A DNA stretch of 64,000 nucleotides from Tateyamaria sp. ANG-S1 (GTDB lineage Bacteria; Pseudomonadota; Alphaproteobacteria; Rhodobacterales; Rhodobacteraceae). Shown piece by piece: positions 34,658-43,400 of the stretch (position 1 is its first letter; each line of letters opens with the position of its first letter). The notes below the pieces were generated by a model. That model had not been told where the DNA came from. It did not search any database and worked only from the letters and a program-made list of their open reading frames with translations. Location of the stretch: contig NZ_JWLL01000003.1 of assembly GCF_000814025.1 (NCBI RefSeq), positions 536,373 through 600,372 on the forward strand, written 5' to 3'. A program made the position numbers and the translations under genes.

Positions 34658-36046
34658 TCACTGCGCGCGATGCTCGATGATGTGCGCCTTGAGCGCCTCA
34701 AGATCATTCGGCACCCGCGTCAGCCGTTCCGCGCGTTCATACAGGTCTGCCATCCTGGGTGGAAGGGGGGGCGTGATGCCTGTCGCCGCCTCGACCGCGG
34801 CAGGGAATTTTGCCGGGTGCGCTGTGGCGAGCGTGATCATGGGCGTGCCAATCTGGCGTTCGGCATCAGCGACGTGAACGCCGACGGCCGAGTGTGGGCA
34901 CAAAAGCTCGCCACTCGCCTTGAGCGAGGTGGTGATTTGCGCGCTTGTTTCATCTTCGGACACGCGGCCCGAGGCGTAGTGATTCTGCAGAACCTGCATG
35001 GCGCCCTGGCTGACCTCGAACCCACCGCTTTTCAGCTCGTCCATCAATTGGGCAACGGCGGCACCATCGCGATCATAGGCGTCGAACAGCGCACGTTCGA
35101 AGTTCGAACTGACCTGAATGTCCATGGAGGGGCTGATCGACGGGATTGTTTCGCCCTTGTGGTAGCCCTGCCCGCTCAGGCAGCGATGCAGGATGTCGTT
35201 CTGGTTCGTCGCCACAACTAGTTTTTCGATAGGCAGCCCCATGCGCTTGGCGATGTAGCCGGCAAAGATGTCACCGAAATTGCCCGTAGGCACACTGAAG
35301 CTGACTTTGCGCTGCGGCGCGCCCACGGCGACGGCGGAAGAGAAATAGTAAACGACCTGCGCCAGCACGCGCGCCCAGTTGATTGAGTTGACGCCCGCAA
35401 GACCAACGGCATCGCGGAATGCGAAGTCATTGAACATGTCCTTGAGACGCGCCTGGCAGTCGTCAAAGTCCCCTTCCAGCGCAAGCGCATGCACATTGCT
35501 CTCGGTGGGCGTTGTCATCTGGCGGCGTTGCACTTCGCTGACGCGACCATGGGGATAGAGGATAAACACGTCCACGTTGTCGAGCCCGCGGAAGGCTTCG
35601 ATGGCGGCAGAGCCGGTGTCGCCGCTGGTGGCCCCGACGATTGTCACACGCTGGTTGCGGCGCTTGAGTGCTGTCTGGAACAGTTGGCCAATCAACTGCA
35701 TGGCGAAGTCCTTGAACGCCAGTGTGGGCCCGTGAAACAACTCAAGCAGGAAATGCCCCTGATCCAGTTGTACCAATGGCGCGCGGGCGGCATGACCAAA
35801 CCCGGCATAGGCCTTGTCGATGCAGGACCGGAATTCCTCATCGCTGAACGTGTCACCGACAAAGGGGCGCATGACGGTATAGGCGATCTCTTCGTAGGGA
35901 TGCCCTTCCATCTCTGCGATGGTCGCTTGGTCCAGCGTCGGGATGGTTTCGGGCACATACAGGCCACCGTCGCGGGCCAGCCCGGTCAGCATCGTGTCTT
36001 CGAACGTCAACACGGGGGCCTGGCCACGGGTCGAGATATAGCGCAT
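34658..36046 (-). CDS. thrC: Threonine synthase
   Basis: A 462-residue PLP enzyme of the long (fungal/E. coli-like) class. It opens MRYISTRGQAPVLTFEDTML. The PLP lysine lies in LFHGPTLAFKDFAMQLIGQL. Others are VGATSGDTGSAAIEAFRGLD, VSVPTGNFGDIFAGYIAKRM in slightly altered form (FSVPTGNFGD) and VVATNQNDILHRCLSGQGYH. It turns O-phosphohomoserine into threonine. It lies between surf1 and the M16 peptidase gene, 12 bp after the surf1 stop. Its linkage to cytochrome oxidase genes has no obvious metabolic reason. Confidence 0.97.
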   Translation of the reverse strand: MRYISTRGQAPVLTFEDTMLTGLARDGGLYVPETIPTLDQATIAEMEGHPYEEIAYTVMRPFVGDTFSDEEFRSCIDKAYAGFGHAARAPLVQLDQGHFLLELFHGPTLAFKDFAMQLIGQLFQTALKRRNQRVTIVGATSGDTGSAAIEAFRGLDNVDVFILYPHGRVSEVQRRQMTTPTESNVHALALEGDFDDCQARLKDMFNDFAFRDAVGLAGVNSINWARVLAQVVYYFSSAVAVGAPQRKVSFSVPTGNFGDIFAGYIAKRMGLPIEKLVVATNQNDILHRCLSGQGYHKGETIPSISPSMDIQVSSNFERALFDAYDRDGAAVAQLMDELKSGGFEVSQGAMQVLQNHYASGRVSEDETSAQITTSLKASGELLCPHSAVGVHVADAERQIGTPMITLATAHPAKFPAAVEAATGITPPLPPRMADLYERAERLTRVPNDLEALKAHIIEHRAQ

Positions 36047-36058
36047 GGGTCGTCTTTC

Positions 36059-36733
36059 TCAGCGCGGGCTGCGGTTGGTGCGCAGCACGAAGTAGGCAGT
36101 CATCAGCACCCAGATCGCCGCCAGCGAAAACCAGGTGATTGCGTATTGCAGGTGATCGTTCGGAATACCAGCCGTGTCTACCGGCCAGGGCGTCACGCCA
36201 AGGTCAATTTCCGGCGCGTCGCGCAAAACGATCAGGATTGGTTGCGTTTCAAGGGTCTCTGCCATCGCGGGTACATCGCGCGCAAACCACAGATTTTGGT
36301 TCAGGTCCGGGGCTGGTGTAAAGTTGTCCGCCTCGTTCGGCGCGTCAAGGTTGCCGACAATGGTGAGGCGCTGCTCCGGTGCGGAGATAAGGTCTTCACC
36401 GTCGGGGAGCCAGCCGGTATCGATCAGAACGGGACCAAACCCCTCAGCCTCGAAGGGCCGGACAATACGGTAGACAGCGCCCGTGTTGCGGCGGGATGCC
36501 AACATGCGGATATGGTCGGCACCAAATATCCCACTTACCTGCACCGGCGCATATCTTTGGAACTGCGGCTCAACGGCGTCGGCGACAGCCATCGGTTCAG
36601 CATCAATCTGCGCTTCGATCCGCGCCAGCAGGTCCTGTTTCCAGCCCAGCCGCTGCACCTGCCAGACGCCTAGGCTGATGAGGATGCCGGCCCCCATCAG
36701 ACCAAATGTCAGAAGAAAGAGTAAGCGACGCAT
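36059..36733 (-). CDS. SURF1-family cytochrome oxidase assembly protein
   Basis: A 224-residue SURF1/Shy1 protein. One membrane segment lies at each end (LLFLLTFGLMGAGILISLGV and AITWFSLAAIWVLMTAYFVL), with a periplasmic domain between. Family motifs are LGVWQVQRLGWKQDLLARIE, IDTGWLPDGEDLI-like and NDHLQYAITWFSLA. It helps insert heme a into subunit I of the aa3 oxidase. It follows ctaE on the same strand after a strong hairpin, so its expression may be lowered relative to the structural subunit. Confidence 0.93.
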   Translation of the reverse strand: MRRLLFLLTFGLMGAGILISLGVWQVQRLGWKQDLLARIEAQIDAEPMAVADAVEPQFQRYAPVQVSGIFGADHIRMLASRRNTGAVYRIVRPFEAEGFGPVLIDTGWLPDGEDLISAPEQRLTIVGNLDAPNEADNFTPAPDLNQNLWFARDVPAMAETLETQPILIVLRDAPEIDLGVTPWPVDTAGIPNDHLQYAITWFSLAAIWVLMTAYFVLRTNRSPR

Positions 36734-36760
36734 GCGTCTGTTTGCCCTGCTCCAAAGTGA

Positions 36761-36785
36761 AAAGCGCGCGGAAACCGCGCGCTTT
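36761..36785 (-). terminator. Strong hairpin between ctaE and surf1
   Basis: AAAGCGCGCGG and CCGCGCGCTTT form a perfect 11-bp stem with loop aaa. On the minus strand it is followed by TTCACTTT. It probably acts as a partial terminator that separates abundant oxidase subunit mRNA from the assembly-factor and thrC genes. Confidence 0.8.
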
Positions 36786-36808
36786 GATCTTGGTGAATGT
36801 GACGCGGC

Positions 36809-37666
36809 TTAGTGGTCAAGGCCGGGCATCGTGCCCACGCCCCAGATGTAGACCGCGAAGAAGAGGAACAGCCACACCACGTCCACGAAGTGCCAGTACC
36901 AGGCCGCCGCTTCGAAGCCGATATGCTTTTCAGCCGAGAAGTGGCCCTTCATCGCGCGCAGGAGGCACACGAACAGGAAGATCGTACCGATGATAACGTG
37001 CACGCCGTGGAAGCCCGTTGCCATGAAGAAGTTGGAGAAGAACTTGTCCCCACCAAATTCCCAGCCTTTGTACAGCAGGTAGGAGTATTCGTAGGCTTGG
37101 AAGAACGTGAAGACGATCCCCAGAACCACCGCAATGGCCAGTCCGTTGACAACGTCCTTACGTGCGCCGCCATGCACAAGCGCGTGGTGAGCCCAGGTCA
37201 CGGCGCACCCAGACAGCAGCAGGATCAGCGTATTGATCAGCGGCAGATGGAAGGCGTCAACGTGATAAATTTCGGGCTGCAGGTACTCTGAGCCGACATA
37301 TTCGCTCATCGGGTACATGGCGTGTTTGAAGAACGACCAGAACCACGCGGCAAAAAACATCACTTCGGACATGATGAAGAGGATGAAGCCGTAGCGCAGA
37401 CCGATGCGCACGACGGGCGTGTGATCGCCGATGCGGCTTTCGGCTACGACGTCAGCCCACCAGCCGAACATCGTGTAAAGCATGGCCACGAAACCGATGA
37501 GGAACAACCACGGGCCACTCAGTTCAATCGACTTGAAGAAGATGGTCATGCCACCCGACATCCAGGCGACCGCACCAAACAGCATGACGAAAGCTGCGAG
37601 AGAGGACAGGAGTGGCCAGGTCGATGGCGCAAGAATGTGGTAGTCGTGGTTTTTTGCGTGGGCCAT
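36809..37666 (-). CDS. ctaE: Cytochrome c oxidase subunit III
   Basis: A 285-residue subunit III with seven membrane helices. It opens [20 protein letters not shown]. Landmarks are [20 protein letters not shown] (the conserved Glu-containing helix), [20 protein letters not shown], and [20 protein letters not shown], ending [20 protein letters not shown]. It forms part of the aa3-type proton-pumping oxidase in the inner membrane. The gene lies 10 bp after ctaG. Subunit I (ctaD) is not in the window, as is usual for this group. Confidence 0.97.
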   Translation of the reverse strand: MAHAKNHDYHILAPSTWPLLSSLAAFVMLFGAVAWMSGGMTIFFKSIELSGPWLFLIGFVAMLYTMFGWWADVVAESRIGDHTPVVRIGLRYGFILFIMSEVMFFAAWFWSFFKHAMYPMSEYVGSEYLQPEIYHVDAFHLPLINTLILLLSGCAVTWAHHALVHGGARKDVVNGLAIAVVLGIVFTFFQAYEYSYLLYKGWEFGGDKFFSNFFMATGFHGVHVIIGTIFLFVCLLRAMKGHFSAEKHIGFEAAAWYWHFVDVVWLFLFFAVYIWGVGTMPGLDH

Positions 37667-37676
37667 AGTCCGTCCC

Positions 37677-38255
37677 TCAGTTCAGGTTTGTTTCGTCCAC
37701 CTGCTCCAGCGAGGCATAGCCTTCGGGCAGGTCGATTTGGTAAAAGGTGTAGCTCAGCGTGATCGTATGCACGAATTTGGCATCGCGGTCGGTGACGATC
37801 TCGGGATCGACGTAGAAGGTGACCGGCATCATCACCCGCTCGCCGGGCTGAAGTACCTGCTCTTCAAAGCAGAAACAGTCGATTTTCGAAAAGAAGCCAC
37901 CGGCCTCATAGGGCGCGACGTTGTAGCTGGCAGATCCAGCCACCGGCTTGTTGGTCGGGTTGTACGCTTCGTAGAACGCCAGGCCCGTCTCGCCGATGCG
38001 CAGTTCCATCTCGCGCACTTCCGGGGTGAACTGCCAGGGCATATTGCGTTCCAGTGAGGCGTCAAAGCGCACCTTGATGGTTTGGTCCAGAATGTCTTCG
38101 TTCGCGACTTCAGAGATGCCGGGTGTCCCGCCAAAGCCGGTCACACGGCAGAACCAGTCGTAAAACGGAACTGATGCCCAGGCGAGGCCGCCCATAAACA
38201 CAACGAGCCCAACAGTTTGAGCAACAGTTTTCGCAGGACCTTCCAGACGCATCAT
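37677..38255 (-). CDS. ctaG: Copper-insertion protein for cytochrome oxidase
   Basis: A 192-residue CtaG/Cox11 protein. One N-terminal membrane anchor ([20 protein letters not shown]) is followed by [15 protein letters not shown]. The copper motif [16 protein letters not shown] carries the CFCF pair, and [16 protein letters not shown] is the other family signature. It delivers copper to the CuB site of subunit I in the periplasm. The start overlaps the stop of the 53-residue upstream protein as ATGA. A second ATG directly follows the first. Confidence 0.96.
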   Translation of the reverse strand: MMRLEGPAKTVAQTVGLVVFMGGLAWASVPFYDWFCRVTGFGGTPGISEVANEDILDQTIKVRFDASLERNMPWQFTPEVREMELRIGETGLAFYEAYNPTNKPVAGSASYNVAPYEAGGFFSKIDCFCFEEQVLQPGERVMMPVTFYVDPEIVTDRDAKFVHTITLSYTFYQIDLPEGYASLEQVDETNLN

Positions 38256-38413
38256 TGGCTCTCCTCAATCCGGGGCAGTTCAAAGTCACCGCCGGTGATT
38301 TTGACAAAGGTGAGGGCCAGAACCAGCACGACAAAACCAGCAAGCATAAGGCCCACGCCTACATTGCGTCCTTTGCGGCGCTGGTGAATTTCATGTTCGG
38401 CACGAATACTCAT
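38252..38413 (-). CDS. 53-residue single-span membrane protein of the cytochrome oxidase operon
   Basis: A small gene between ctaB and ctaG. The protein starts MSIRAEHEIHQRRKGRNVGV with a basic N-terminus, has one membrane span (GLMLAGFVVLVLALTFVKIT) and ends [13 protein letters not shown]. It overlaps ctaB by ATGA at its start and ctaG by ATGA at its end, so it is translated as part of the operon. A basic-in, single-span topology is expected. Small ORFs at this place occur in related oxidase operons and are thought to help assembly or to be minor subunits. That role is inferred from position. Confidence 0.85.
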   Translation of the reverse strand: MSIRAEHEIHQRRKGRNVGVGLMLAGFVVLVLALTFVKITGGDFELPRIEESQ

Positions 38414-39348
38414 GCCCACATCCCCCACGCGGCAGGCAGCGTCGCCTCGACCAGAATGGCGCCGAAGTGCAGGAACAGGTAGAGAAGTGACAGTTTGAAG
38501 AATGCCTTTTCGACGCGGTAGCCGTCATACTCAGCATCGGCTTCGGTGCGCCGCCAAATGTCGAATGCACCTTTGAGGAAAAGTGCGTTCAGCACGATGG
38601 AAACGGTCAGGTAGACAGGGCCGCCAATGGCCGTGAAAGCCGTTGCTAGCGCGAGGATCACAAGCAAAACCGTATACGCCAAAATGTGTACCCGCGTCGC
38701 CTTGCGCCCGTGGGTGACCGTCAGCATGGGCACGCCAGCGTCGTCGTAGTCAGACTTCATGAACAGCGCCAGCGCCCAGAAGTGGGGCGGCGTCCACATG
38801 AAGATCAACGCAAACATCAGCCACGCCTCGACAGACATGGACCCCGTGGCGATCACCCACCCAATAACCGGCGGAAACGCACCGGCAGCCCCACCGATCA
38901 CGATGTTCTGCGGCGTCGAGCGCTTCAGCCACATGGAATAGATGACAGCATAGAAGAAGATCGTGAACGCCAGCAGGCCCGCTGCCAGAAGGTTGGCACT
39001 GAGGCCCAGCATCATCACAGACATGCCGGACAGCGCAAACCCAAGAACCTTGGCTTCGTCTGGTGTGACCTTCCCCGCCGGGATCGGGCGCTTGGCCGTG
39101 CGCTTCATGACACCGTCGATGTCCGCGTCCCACCACATGTTCAGCGCGCCGGACGCCCCTGCCCCGATGGCTACAAAAAGGATGGAAGCAAACGCCACCA
39201 CCGGATGCACCGAAACAGGCGCCGCCAACAAGCCGACCAGAGCCGTGAACACCACAAGCGACATAACACGCGGCTTCAGCAGCGCGAAATAGTCCCCCAG
39301 GGACGCTTCGGCCTCGTGGGTCTGGGTCTGGTAGCTGATGTCGGTCAT
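38410..39348 (-). CDS. ctaB: Protoheme IX farnesyltransferase (heme O synthase)
   Basis: A 312-residue UbiA-superfamily protein with about nine membrane helices. It opens with DYFALLKPRVMSLVVFTALV. The first polyprenyl-binding motif is ALNMWWDADIDGVMKRTAKR followed by PIPAGKVTPDEA. Later landmarks are SMWLKRSTPQNIVIGGAAGA and WTPPHFWALALFMKSDYDDA. It adds farnesyl to heme b to give heme O, the precursor of heme a. Length is a little above the 290-300 usual for the family. It is 60 bp after ctaC, with a hairpin in between. Confidence 0.96.
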   Translation of the reverse strand: MTDISYQTQTHEAEASLGDYFALLKPRVMSLVVFTALVGLLAAPVSVHPVVAFASILFVAIGAGASGALNMWWDADIDGVMKRTAKRPIPAGKVTPDEAKVLGFALSGMSVMMLGLSANLLAAGLLAFTIFFYAVIYSMWLKRSTPQNIVIGGAAGAFPPVIGWVIATGSMSVEAWLMFALIFMWTPPHFWALALFMKSDYDDAGVPMLTVTHGRKATRVHILAYTVLLVILALATAFTAIGGPVYLTVSIVLNALFLKGAFDIWRRTEADAEYDGYRVEKAFFKLSLLYLFLHFGAILVEATLPAAWGMWA

Positions 39349-39375
39349 CGCGTTCCCGTCGGTTTCAACTCAAAC

Positions 39376-39396
39376 GCGGCGGGATGATCCCGCCGC
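39376..39396 (-). other. Hairpin between ctaC and ctaB
   Basis: GCGGCGGGA and TCCCGCCGC form a perfect 9-bp stem with loop tga directly after the ctaC stop. On the minus strand it is followed by GTTTGAGTTG. It is likely to protect ctaC mRNA or to end part of the transcripts. Confidence 0.65.
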
Positions 39397-39408
39397 AAGC
39401 TTGCGCAA

Positions 39409-40308
39409 TCAGTTCGTCAGAACCTGCCGCACGTCCACGTAGTCGCCGCCTTCACGGTTGGCGTCGAGCCACGCTTCGTACGCTTCTTCGCTTACCACTT
39501 TTACAGCGATCGGCATGTAAGCGTGGGCGATGCCGCACAGTTCGGAACACTGGCCAAAGTAGATGCCTTCTTTCTCGGGCTCGAACCAAAGCTCGGCAAG
39601 ACGGCCAGGAACTGCGTCCTGCTTCACGCCGAAGGCCGGGATGGTCCACGAGTGGATCACGTCAGCACCCGTAACTTGCATCACGATGGTCTTGCCAACA
39701 GGCACCACGACGGCCGTGTCGGTTGCCAGCAGGAAGTCCTGCTCGGAATACCCGGCCTCTACCAGTTGCGCGCGCACGTCGTCGTTGATGGCGTAGTTGT
39801 AAGGCTCTTCCGCATCCAAGGGCGCAGTCGCCGGCGCGCCGATCATGTAGCTGTCGAAGGAGATATCCTCGTCCACATACTCGTACCCCCAGAACCACTG
39901 ATAGCCTGTGACCTTGATCGTCACGTCACCTTCGGGGATTTCCTGCTGGTGGAACAGGGTCGGCAACGAAAACGCGCCGATGAACACCAGGATAACGATG
40001 GGAATGACGGTCCACGCGATCTCGATCGGCGTGTTGTGTGTGAAGCTGGCAGGCTCCGGATTGCGTTTGCGGTTGTAACGCACGATCACCCACGCCAGTA
40101 GGCCGGTCACAAACAGCGTGATCAGCGTGATGATCACGAGGATCATGCCATCCAGCCACTGCAGGCGGCGGGCGATTTCCGTCGCCGCCGGTTGAAAGCC
40201 CATACCTCCGTCAACGGGGCGGCCAATCACCTCAAGGCTGTCTTGGGCCCAGGCCGGGGCGGCCGCGAGGGCGCTCAGCACACCCGAAATCGAGAAAAGC
40301 TTTTTCAT
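39409..40308 (-). CDS. ctaC: Cytochrome c oxidase subunit II
   Basis: A 299-residue precursor with a signal peptide ([20 protein letters not shown] then AQDSLEV), two membrane helices ([40 protein letters not shown]) and a periplasmic cupredoxin domain. The CuA ligands are visible: His in [14 protein letters not shown] and the Cys, Glu, Cys, His and Met of [14 protein letters not shown]. It takes electrons from cytochrome c. I use the ATG at 40308, which gives the signal peptide; the earlier in-frame ATG adds ten acidic residues. It is the first gene of the operon and divergent from tldD. Confidence 0.96.
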   Translation of the reverse strand: MKKLFSISGVLSALAAAPAWAQDSLEVIGRPVDGGMGFQPAATEIARRLQWLDGMILVIITLITLFVTGLLAWVIVRYNRKRNPEPASFTHNTPIEIAWTVIPIVILVFIGAFSLPTLFHQQEIPEGDVTIKVTGYQWFWGYEYVDEDISFDSYMIGAPATAPLDAEEPYNYAINDDVRAQLVEAGYSEQDFLLATDTAVVVPVGKTIVMQVTGADVIHSWTIPAFGVKQDAVPGRLAELWFEPEKEGIYFGQCSELCGIAHAYMPIAVKVVSEEAYEAWLDANREGGDYVDVRQVLTN

Positions 40309-40494
40309 CTGGTCGTCCTGATCTTGCGTGATCAACATATGTGAGGGGGAAGGTCACAGCGCGCACTGTTTCCGCCTCCCGTTGTATTGTCGCGACTTAC
40401 AATCATATTCTTGCTTCGAGATAAAGATGTAAGAGGCGCGTCAAACGGACGCTTGCCGTGGCGAAATGCCCCATCGCATACCGGAGTATACCAG

Positions 40495-41916
40495 ATGACC
40501 GACACCCCTTTTGCACCGCTGGATCACGACATCGACCGCAGCGTGGCCCTGCAGATCCTGCGGGATGCAACAGCGGGGGCGGACGATGGCGAATTGTTCC
40601 TTGAACGCCGCAGGTCCGAGGCGTTGGTCTACGACGACGGACGCCTCAAAACGGCAAGCTATGATGCCGCGCAGGGGTTTGGGCTGCGCGCGGTACGGGG
40701 TGAAGTTGCGGGCTATGCCCACTCCACCGAAATCTCGGAATCGGCGTTGCGGCGCGCCTCGGAAACGGCCCGCTTGGCCGTGGGTGCGGGCGGTGGCACA
40801 CTCGCCGATGCACCGCAGCCGACCAACGTGCAACTCTACACGTCCGACGACCCGATCGCGGGGGCCAGCTTTCCTGTGAAGCTGGAGACATTGAAGGAGA
40901 TCGACGCCTATCTGCGCGACCTCGATTCGCGGGTGGTGCAGGTGTCAGCATCGCTCGCCGCTTCCATTCAGGAGGTCGAGATCCTACGCCCCGAAGGCCA
41001 TTCGGTCCGTGATGTGCGCCCGATGACCCGGCTAAACATCTCGGTGATCGTCGAACACAACGGACGCCGCGAAAGCGGTAGCGCCGGGGGTGGCGGGCGC
41101 GTGGGCCTTGACGGTCTGATCGACCGCGATGACTGGCAAACAAAGGCGCGTGAGGCGCTGCGCGTTGCGGTTGTGAACCTTGATGCCGTTCCCGCACCGG
41201 CGGGCGTGATGGACGTGGTTCTTGGCCCCGGCTGGCCCGGCATCCTGCTGCACGAGGCCATCGGCCACGGGCTTGAGGGCGACTTCAACCGCAAGGGCAG
41301 CTCGGCCTTCGCCGGACTGATGGGCGAGCGCATCGCTGCTCCGGGCGTGACTGTGCTGGATGACGGGACGATCCCCGACCGGCGCGGCTCCATCACCGTG
41401 GATGATGAGGGCACGCCGTCCGGCAAGAACACCCTGATCGAAGACGGCATTCTTGTGGGCTACATGCAGGACCGTCAGAACGCCCGCCTGATGGACGTGA
41501 AGGCAACGGGCAATGGGCGGCGACAAAGCTACGCCCACGCGCCCATGCCACGGATGACCAACACCTACATGCTGGGCGGACAGACCGCGCCCGAGGACAT
41601 CGTCGCTGACCTGAAGGATGGAATATACGCCGTGGGTTTCGGCGGCGGACAGGTGGACATCACCAATGGCAAGTTCGTCTTTTCCTGCACCGAAGCCTAC
41701 CGGGTCGAGAACGGCAAGGTCGGCGCACCGGTCAAGGGCGCGACGCTGATCGGCGACGGGGCCACGGCTCTCAAACAGATCCGGGGCATCGGCAATGACA
41801 TGGCGCTGGACCCGGGCATGGGCAATTGCGGCAAGGCGGGCCAATGGGTGCCTGTCGGGGTTGGACAGCCGACACTGATGATCGGTGGCCTGACCGTCGG
41901 AGGCTCAGCCACCTGA
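40495..41916 (+). CDS. tldD: TldD metalloprotease subunit
   Basis: A 473-residue TldD/PmbA protein. The zinc motif is in GILLHEAIGHGLEGDFNRKG (HExxxH), with IEDGILVGYMQDRQNARLM, RMTNTYMLGGQTAPEDIVAD and FVFSCTEAYRVENGKVGAPV, all TldD-specific. With PmbA/TldE it degrades or trims small peptides in the cytoplasm (for example microcin precursors and CcdA in enterobacteria). No tldE is visible in the window. The ATG 40495 follows CCGGAGT. The gene is divergent from ctaC across a gap of about 185 bp. Confidence 0.95.
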   Translation: MTDTPFAPLDHDIDRSVALQILRDATAGADDGELFLERRRSEALVYDDGRLKTASYDAAQGFGLRAVRGEVAGYAHSTEISESALRRASETARLAVGAGGGTLADAPQPTNVQLYTSDDPIAGASFPVKLETLKEIDAYLRDLDSRVVQVSASLAASIQEVEILRPEGHSVRDVRPMTRLNISVIVEHNGRRESGSAGGGGRVGLDGLIDRDDWQTKAREALRVAVVNLDAVPAPAGVMDVVLGPGWPGILLHEAIGHGLEGDFNRKGSSAFAGLMGERIAAPGVTVLDDGTIPDRRGSITVDDEGTPSGKNTLIEDGILVGYMQDRQNARLMDVKATGNGRRQSYAHAPMPRMTNTYMLGGQTAPEDIVADLKDGIYAVGFGGGQVDITNGKFVFSCTEAYRVENGKVGAPVKGATLIGDGATALKQIRGIGNDMALDPGMGNCGKAGQWVPVGVGQPTLMIGGLTVGGSAT

Positions 41917-41957
41917 GCCTCCGCGATTCTGCATATGTCAAAAGACACAATGCCTTA

Positions 41958-41991
41958 GCCTCCCCCTCGCCATTTGTGGGGAGGGGGAGGC
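41958..41991 (+). terminator. GC-rich hairpin after tldD
   Basis: GCCTCCCCCTC pairs with GAGGGGGAGGC in an 11-bp stem, extended by two pairs past one mismatch, with loop atttgt. There is no T-run behind it. It is placed 42 bp after the tldD stop and probably ends or protects that transcript. Confidence 0.65.
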
Positions 41992-42151
41992 CGCGGAAGC
42001 GTTCCCAATTTGTTCCAATTGCACTTTTTCTCGGAAAATTTTCTGAGCCAAATCAACCGTTAGGCGAGTAGACCTCGGTACGGTCGCGTCTGTTCATGCG
42101 TTGTTAACCTTGCCGATTCTACAACAATTGCAGCAACAGACGGAGCCACGG

Positions 42152-43303
42152 ATGACTGAAAAGGATACCCATCCTTCTTCCACTCACCCCCCACTCCCAC
42201 CCACCTCGGAAGATGACCAGTTCACACGTCTCCGTCTGTTGCGCTCACGCCGGGTCGGCATTGCAACGTATAAACGACTGCTGATTGAACACGGCACCGC
42301 GCAAAACGCGCTGGCCGCGCTACCCGAGGTAGCGCGCGCCGCCGGCGTTGAGAACTACCAGCCTTGTCCCGAAGGTGTCGTACACGCCGAACTGAAGGCC
42401 GGACGCTCGCTTGGCGCATGTCTCGTGGCGCAGGGTGATGCCCGCTACCCAACACCCCTGAGTGACTTGTCTGACGCCCCCCCGTTTTTCTGGGTGCTGG
42501 GCGACACCGATCTGCTGCACCGGCCGATGATCGCGCTTGTTGGTGCGCGCAACGCATCCTCGCTTGGCACGCGCATGGCCCGCGCCCTCGCGCGCGATCT
42601 CGGGTCCGAAGGCTATGTTGTGGTGTCTGGTCTGGCACGCGGCGTCGATGCCGCCGCGCACATCGCAGCCCTCGACACCGGAACAATCGCGGTGCAGGCG
42701 GGCGGCGTCGACACCATCTATCCTGCCGAGAATGCCAAACTGGCCGAAGACATAGCCGCGCGCGGCGCGCGCATCAGCGAACAACCCTTGGGCCTGCAGC
42801 CCATGGCCCGGCACTTTCCCGCCCGCAATCGCATCATCTCCGGTCTGTCCGCTGCCACGATCGTGGTCGAAGCTGCCGCAAAATCGGGCAGTTTGATCAC
42901 CGCGCGCGATGCGCTCGACCTTGGCCGCGACGTGTTGGCCGTACCAGGCCACCCGATGGACGCGCGGGCCTCAGGCTGCAACATGCTTATCCGCGACGGC
43001 GCAACGCTCGTGCGGGATGCCGCCGACGTGATCGAAGCACTGGCGCCCATCGCAGCCAAACCGGCACCTGAACTGCCACTTGAAACGCCAGCGCAGCCGC
43101 CCAAGGACCGCCGCAGCCTGCAAGAAACCGCAGCACTCCATCAGCAGATCCTGTCCCGCCTCGGCCCCTCGCCCGTGGCCGAAGACCAGCTGATCCGCGA
43201 CCTCGGCGCACCCACAGCGACCGTGGCACCCGCGCTTGTCGAGCTGGAGTTGGATGGCAGCATCGACCGTGCGCCTGGGGGCCTCTTGACCCGCGCCAGT
43301 TGA
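42152..43303 (+). CDS. dprA: DNA-processing protein DprA
   Basis: A 383-residue DprA/Smf protein. The Rossmann-like core has MIALVGARNASSLGTRMARA, VVSGLARGVDAAAHIAALD, AVQAGGVDTIYPAENAKLAE, HFPARNRIISGLSAATIVVE and VLAVPGHPMDARASGCNMLI. A winged-helix C-terminus follows (HQQILSRLGPSPVAEDQLIR). It loads RecA on incoming single-stranded DNA during natural transformation. I use ATG 42152 after GGAG; an in-frame ATG 17 codons earlier has no ribosome site. It is 97 bp upstream of topA, a neighbour arrangement common in alphaproteobacteria. Confidence 0.95.
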   Translation: MTEKDTHPSSTHPPLPPTSEDDQFTRLRLLRSRRVGIATYKRLLIEHGTAQNALAALPEVARAAGVENYQPCPEGVVHAELKAGRSLGACLVAQGDARYPTPLSDLSDAPPFFWVLGDTDLLHRPMIALVGARNASSLGTRMARALARDLGSEGYVVVSGLARGVDAAAHIAALDTGTIAVQAGGVDTIYPAENAKLAEDIAARGARISEQPLGLQPMARHFPARNRIISGLSAATIVVEAAAKSGSLITARDALDLGRDVLAVPGHPMDARASGCNMLIRDGATLVRDAADVIEALAPIAAKPAPELPLETPAQPPKDRRSLQETAALHQQILSRLGPSPVAEDQLIRDLGAPTATVAPALVELELDGSIDRAPGGLLTRAS

Positions 43304-43323
43304 TCGCACCCGCCGTGCACTTG

Positions 43324-43353
43324 TTGACATTCCGCCCTTGCACCCCACATCTT
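43324..43353 (+). promoter_or_regulatory. Candidate topA promoter
   Basis: TTGACA at 43324-43329 is a perfect -35 box. At 18-bp spacing CATCTT (43348-43353) is a partial -10 box (three of six matches). It lies about 50 bp before the topA ATG. The -10 is weak, so this is tentative. Confidence 0.4.
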
Positions 43354-43400
43354 GCGCCGCCATAGAGCAGCAAATTTTCCGGTCCGAGGTCACCCAATAA

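Noticed and set aside
40309..40494. An FNR/FnrL box between ctaC and tldD
   Set aside because: TTGATCACGCAAGATCAG on the minus strand has half-sites eight bases apart; the FNR spacing is four.
43304..43400. A small plus-strand gene between dprA and topA
   Set aside because: The 97-bp gap has no start with a ribosome site; a promoter for topA is the better reading.
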